Part shown: piece by piece, positions 58,767 through 64,000 of the stretch
How positions within the stretch are numbered: the stretch's first letter is position 1
Layout of the letters: each line of letters begins with the position of its first letter
From: Sipunculus nudus
Taxonomy: Eukaryota > Annelida > Sipuncula > Golfingiida > Sipunculidae
NCBI GenBank assembly: GCA_026874595.1
Contig: CM049307.1
Span: 53,424,370-53,488,369, forward strand
Length of the DNA stretch: 64,000 nt
Reading direction: 5' to 3'
Position numbers and translations under genes: made by a program
Notes under the pieces: model-generated
Databases searched by the model: none
The model's input: the letters and a program-made list of their open reading frames with translations, nothing else
Told to the model about the DNA's origin: nothing

Positions 58767-61543
58767 GAGTGAATCCTCTGAAATTACAGCACTCATGGGA
58801 TCCCCCAAAAGTGGTCTCAATTTAAAGGTGGTCTTATCAGACAGGTCAGTTATAAATAAGGGACCTATGGGTCACGACGCTCAGCTGTTATATATGATAA
58901 AAAAATATTATTTAGAAATGAGGCACATGCTGGTTTTGTGTGGTAATAAATATAAGCTGTATTATGAGTTGTTGTTGTTGTTTAGCTTATGTATGATTTT
59001 GATAGTTCCTTTGGAGACAGGGAAGAGGATTGATTTCATTTATTTTATTAACAAATGGAGTACTATTGTCACACAGATTTTGACTTAGCCATATAACTTA
59101 TAAGCAGAACATATAATATAAGAGTTTAACTATTTATTAAAAAAAATTACAAATATTGTCACAAATATAATTTTTATTAAAAATAATAAGAGAATCATAT
59201 GATTTTTTAAAATGAAATATAACTGAAATGATTATTAAAATAATATTAAAGAATATATTCATGAATGCATTAATGAATACATTTTGAAAGTATTTGCACG
59301 AGTATTCATATACTTTCATTTTTACCTGAATTCCCATTCTTTATGCAAGAAATTTTATAATGGAGTACATAATCATATTCGTATTGAAATACAATTACAA
59401 AGTATTCGCACCATGTCTGGTATTTATTCAGTTTTCACCAAACAATGATGTTGAGAATCCAGAATATACAAAATTCACACATTTAAATAATGATCAAAAG
59501 TACCTGGTTTTATGGCTTTTATTTATATTAAAAAATAACTGTAAAAAAATCATTTTGGACTAATTTCACATCAATGTACACACTAGACACAGAAGGAATC
59601 TAGATTAATATTATCCACTGCATCTTTGTCTATCATTAATTTCCTTCATATGATCCCTAATGATTGGTAATGAATAATATGATTTACTTCTTTATCATTA
59701 AAATTGAACTGAAAAATGCCATAGGTGACTGCGTGGTGTTATTTGGAATACGTGACATTCTACCCATCGATACAAGATTCTTATATCATCAGTAACTGCA
59801 AGTTAATTTCCTGTTATTATAAACTAACAAATTCCTTTTCTATTTTTCTTTAATTTGTTATTAAAAACCAATAAAAATTTATTAATTTATTGTTTATTGT
59901 TATGTTGTTGGTTAAAACTACTAGATGAGTTGGGTTGGACAACTGGATCAACTGTGGCTGGCCATAAGCTGCCTGGATTCTGTGTATGCCTCTCCTCATG
60001 CATGCATAATACAGGTGACTCAAGAGGGGCTGGAGAGAGCCAAAGTCTGACAGGGTCTCATAAAAAACATTAATAAAAGCTACAATTTCTTGCCAATTTC
60101 TTTCAGCTTTCTAAACTGAAAAGCTGAAATCCTTATGTGTGCATGATATGAAAATTATATCAACAGTGCTCACGGGAAACAAATGTGCCATGGTCACAGT
60201 TGGGCAAAATTTAAGGTACTAATTTTATATTTATACTAATAACTTATAAAATTTGAAAAATTCAGAACTAATTTTGGGTATTCAATTGAATCTTGATTAA
60301 ATAATGTTACATCCCTGACAAAAAAATCTCTAGCTTCAGCAATGCCCTTGTTAAGGGAGTAAATATATTTCTTGATTTTTTACAAAGTGCATTATGTTTG
60401 GGCCCATAACTTAAAACAATTACGCAATACTGACATCATTCTGGCATGTGCATAGAGATTGAAAAGTATGTATACTATTTATGATTAAAGTCAGATCAGT
60501 GGTTTTGATATTTGGCAGTCTTGAAGTGTAACAATGGGTTTTTATTGGAAAAATGAAGTTTTTCATTAATATCTCGAAGGTATTAAGTCCTAGAGCCAAA
60601 TTCTTGGCATGGTAGGGGATTTTGGAGATATCTAACTGTATGCTGAATTTAAGGAACTTAGAGCTGAAGCTGGGGAGCTCAGCTCTTGCAAACTGCATAA
60701 CACTAGCTAGATGTAAACAATATGTTACATGGTGCTTGAAAACTTGAATAAAATCTACAGTTTTTGATCAACTGGTTTCAAATTTTTGGTGTTAACAGTT
60801 GAAATGCTAATAAAAACATGCTGTGAAAATTAAGTCCACAGTACATACAGGAAAAAAACGTGCCATGGTCAAATTTTGGCAAAATTTAAGGTACCAATTT
60901 TTAAATTTTATTAATATTTTAAAAAATTTAAAAGATTTTCATCTAATTTTGGGTATACAATTTAATTTTGATTAATTTAAGTTATATTACTGGAAAAAAG
61001 GTCCATAGCTTTAACATTTTTTGTGTTAAGTGATCAAATATCTTTCCTGAATTTTTACAAAATGCATTATGTTTGGGCCCATAACTTTTTTAATTTAAAT
61101 AATACAGACATAATTTCTGGCATGTACATAGGAACTATATAGAGGAATATTTATGGTAGATATGAGGAAAAACAGATGAGTGGTTTTGATATAAGGCAGT
61201 CCTGAAGTGTGAAAATAGGTTTTTAATAAAAAATTGAGGTTTTTCCTTAATTTTTATCAAAGGAACGAAGTTGCAAAGACCCAGTTTTCGGCTTGGTAGG
61301 AGATCTTGGGAAATCTAACATTATGCTGAATTTTGGATTCCTAGGTCTTACGGTTTCAAAACGTGCCACATCTACGGACGGACGGACGGACAATGGACCA
61401 CGACTATAGCTCAGATGACTTATAGTCAGCTGAGCTAAAAATAGGAATACTTTTAGTTCAATCAAAGGCGGTCTTAATAGACAAGTGTTCTTAATAGATA
61501 GGTGATCTTAATAGACAGGTTGTCTTTTAGACAGGTTCATATG
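58767..61543. mobile_element. pogo-like MITE split by a larger insertion
   Basis: The left part (58767-58858) has gagtgaatcctctga, then ggtggtcttatcagacaggt; the right part (61444-61543) has repeated gtcttaatagacaggt and ends caggttcatatg. These match the MITE at 5666-5821. TA flanks both outer ends. The right end lies about seven bases from the MRPL27 splice donor. Confidence 0.6.
58859..61440. mobile_element. Tandem-core element with two 670-bp monomers
   Basis: The left end is agggacctatgggtcacg then acgctcagct; the right tail is cggacggacggacaatgg, then agctcagatgactt and gtcagctgagctaaaa. The core has two diverged copies about 674 bases apart (gtgccatggtcacagttggg at 60186 and its partner near 60860), each with gcattatgtttgggcccata. 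Possible 5-bp target duplication aaata at both sides. Confidence 0.7.
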
Positions 61544-61550
61544 TACTTAC

Positions 61551-61732
61551 ATTTTCCCCTGGGTAATAGCGGAGATGGACCTGTCTACACAATGTATTGC
61601 CCATTTGAACAAACTGGCCTTCCTTGACAAAAGGGCCACGCCTTTTGATAACAGTTCTTGATCTTTTGTTTCTTGTTGCACCACTAGCTTTCTTTGAGGC
61701 ACACCGCACAGCATTTTGATTGAAGGTGGACC
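61551..61732 (-). CDS. MRPL27: Mitochondrial ribosomal protein bL27m, internal exon
   Basis: 182 bases, acceptor GTATCTTTAG, donor GTAAGT, entered in phase 1 and left in phase 0. Encodes STFNQNAVRCASKKASGATR, then NKRSRTVIKRRG and FVKEGQFVQMGNTLCRQVHL to YYPGEN. The RCASKKASG-R start matches the mature N-terminus of bL27m (human YASKKSGG), which places the presequence in an upstream exon. I could not find that exon in 61733-64000. Bacterial L27 uses its N-terminal tail at the catalytic centre; here the basic tail is kept. Confidence 0.85.
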
Positions 61733-61989
61733 CTAAAGATACAAGATGAAAACCATTATTGAAACCATGTTAATGTAGAACAGTGAAAAAAAAACAGAAA
61801 AACTACAGATCCATCAAATCCAGACACTCCTATGGTGCTGTGGTGCAAAAAAAATTGTAAAAATATTTGTTCTCAAATATTAGACACATTTGCACTTTTT
61901 CCAGTTAAATGAGGCCAGTGACATAGCATTTCATTGTTTTTTACATAGAACTAACAATGAATTCTTATAATTTAATTGTTGTGTTGTCC

Positions 61990-63560
61990 ACTGTGTTTTG
62001 CAAGTTTTATTCTTATTTTACCTAATTATTGGCCAGTTTATACACTATGCAGCAACATGTTTCCCAATCAGACAAGTGTGGCTAATGTGCGTTTCTTTCA
62101 CACTACCCACCATAAGACCACTGCAGCCTGTGGGGATAGCTACAGGTTTCAAAATGTAGATCCATTTGTCTGAGGTACTGTTCCATAATATAAGATAAAG
62201 AATCTCAGATGTGCAATTACTATACCCTGAGTATATGTAGACTTCCTGTCTTCAGGGAGATTTAGTCACTGGACTCTATTAAGGGCATCACTCAAAAAAT
62301 AAATTCTGGTTCCAGGAACAGAACTGTTCATGGTTAAAGTGACTGGTTACAGTTAACTTTCCCAGTGTCCTCCAGATGGCACTCCGGTATAAGCCCCCTT
62401 GTAAGACAGCCAGTGCACACAAAATAAAGATCTGACATGAAGTTCAGCAAATGTCTCAAGAAGAAGTGAATAGGGTCATCAAAATATGATCCTGCCGGAA
62501 ATAAGTTCTGTTAAAGGTCAAGGTGTAAATCACCATGCATTTTTTAAGTTCGTACAACTCAATTGTTAAGGGTCAAACTGACAGAATGGAATAGGTTTAG
62601 GAACTTTTTAGTAAAATAATAATCAATTGAACCTTTCTGTGAAAAAGAAAAATGATTAATACCCTTAATAAAGAACAGGTCATATTCTGATTCAATTTTT
62701 TCCCCACTCCAATGATATATTATGACATTGAGCCGATTGTAATATTACCAGGTTTCAGCCTCCAGCCAGAATGTAATATGGTCACCCATGAAACCAAGCG
62801 CTGGTGTTCTGTCAGCGTATAAACAAAGTATAACAATACTGGCTCTTATACACCATGTACAAGGGCTGAATTGATATATCAATATTTTGACACTTATTGA
62901 CAAAATTACTGATAAGCTTTGTATGCTGGATTGACATAGCCTCTTCCACAGGCTCACAGTGTGAGGCAATGCACCCCACCGGCACAGAGCCCTAAGCACT
63001 GGGTTGCTAGGTCAATGTGCTGTCCGTCAAAACAAAATGTAACAACATTGGGTCTGAACTGGGCAGGCATAGATTTTGCTGGCAATGAAAACATGGCTAC
63101 ATTAAAGGAGGAGGAGTGTAACAATGCATCAAAGAATCCATAGGACCTCTCAGATTTGATGTTATCATTAGTGATGTCAAAGCTGTTAATCATGTAGGTG
63201 CTATAAATCTTCTTTATCTGTTTGCCAATGGACCACTCCACTCGCATGGAAACATATATGGTGGTAACAAAGCAGAAGAAGAGCTAATTTTCTTTTATTT
63301 GCTAAAAAGTAATAACATCCATTTTGGTAAAAGGGTTTTTTGTCTTCTGAAAAGTCTGAAATTGAATAAGTAAGAACTGAACTGAGAATTGGGTCAAAGG
63401 TAAAGAATAGATAATTGAAATGTTTCTGAGGGCCCTTATAATTCAGAGGCCTATAAAATAGGTTTTATGTCATGATAAGTCGATGAGCCAGGAACATAGT
63501 GGAAGTGTAAAATGAGAGCGACTATAGAATTAGTGCCTGTAGACAGCAAATGGTCTTAGT
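61990..63560. other. Unassigned region upstream of MRPL27 exon
   Basis: I searched this stretch for the MRPL27 first exon (ATG, basic presequence, donor in phase 1) and found no good candidate. Minus-strand open frames at 62745-62999 and 62954-63247 show no family I can support. Confidence 0.4.
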
Positions 63561-63563
63561 CAA

Positions 63564-64000
63564 GTAACAGGTGACCCAGGGGTCATGATCTTTAGCTGAC
63601 TAGGAAAACATTAACAAAAGGAATTTTATCAATGCGGCAATGCCAAATTTTGTTGGTGGTATTCCCATTCAACTAAAGCATAACTCAGAGGATATGGGTA
63701 TCAGAGATCTAATATCAGGTTTCCAAAGAGATTTTTCATGGACCTCCCGGGATGTCAAGTTAGAAGATTCTAGGTGCAATGGTCACAATCTGTGCCCTGT
63801 TAACAAACAACCACATCTTTGAAGGTAAGATTATGCATAAAAATGAGAAAAAATCCAGGTGGTGCCACCAGTCTGCAGGAACTGATAAAACACATGATGA
63901 ATGTGCATGCAAAGAATCATGGTGATGAATTCATTAGTTGTTCAGAAACTCAAGGTTTTATATATAATATTGTTACGGAACCTAATATAAACAGATCACG
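63564..64000. mobile_element. Another copy of the 336-bp monomer family, cut by the window edge
   Basis: gtgacccaggggtcatgatc resembles the family's left end. It is followed by one full monomer (gaggatatgggtatcagaga, agaagattctaggtgcaatg, ccagtctgcaggaactgat) much like the units at 50-53 kb. It continues past the right edge. Confidence 0.7.

Noticed and set aside
62745-63247. Two overlapping minus-strand open frames, one with a presequence-like start (LRALCRWG), considered as MRPL27 exon 1
   Set aside because: The presequence-like frame begins at GTG, not ATG, and no donor in the needed phase 1 was found. The RVEWSIGK segment faintly recalls DDE transposases but nothing else fits.
1-64000. 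CRISPR arrays, operons, bacterial promoters, viral genes
   Set aside because: The sequence is animal nuclear DNA; the tandem arrays have no spacer-repeat pattern and no viral coding sequence was seen.

Overview
The window is animal nuclear DNA: AT-rich (about two thirds A+T by eye), with long introns, short phase-consistent exons bounded by GT/AG, many (TA)n and poly-C/G runs, and dense dispersed repeats. The repeat style (tandem-core elements ending in ggac-rich tails, short hAT and pogo-like MITEs, tRNA-headed SINEs) and the proteins suggest a mollusc, most likely a bivalve. That is inference; no marker gene fixes the species.

Left part (476-28237, minus strand): one large gene. I assembled 24 exons by matching splice sites and reading frame. 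They give a continuous 1,128-residue N-terminal product that starts with a clear signal peptide and runs off the left edge of the window. The sequence is a chain of Leu-rich helical repeats with paired cysteines typical of the mesothelin/stereocilin/otoancorin superfamily. It carries two furin-type sites (RKRR at residues 832-835, RKKR at 882-885) bracketing a basic 50-residue linker. The promoter side has a TATA and an inverted CCAAT box just upstream of the ATG.

Middle (28.4-39.0 kb): a gene-poor stretch with a pogo/Tigger-type MITE, microsatellites, a 170-bp tandem duplication and three diverged copies of an unidentified block of about 400 bp. At 39049-40208 (minus) lies a rhodopsin-class G-protein-coupled receptor with all seven membrane segments, broken by a one-base frameshift before TM6.

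Right part (40.2-64 kb): mostly repeats. Two exons at 61551-61732 and 55717-55911 (minus) encode most of mitochondrial ribosomal protein bL27m (MRPL27); the first exon, with the mitochondrial targeting peptide, was not found and may lie beyond the right edge. The 5.6-kb MRPL27 intron holds a SINE split by a hAT element with a perfect 8-bp target duplication, and a pogo-like MITE split by a tandem-core element and ending a few bases from the splice donor. At 41-55 kb there are several elements that share the same ends (left gctcagctga-type, right ggac-rich then gctgagctaaaa) but carry unrelated tandem cores (about 160, 336 and 670 bp). This is the most unusual non-coding pattern in the window. 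The three genes have no evident functional link.
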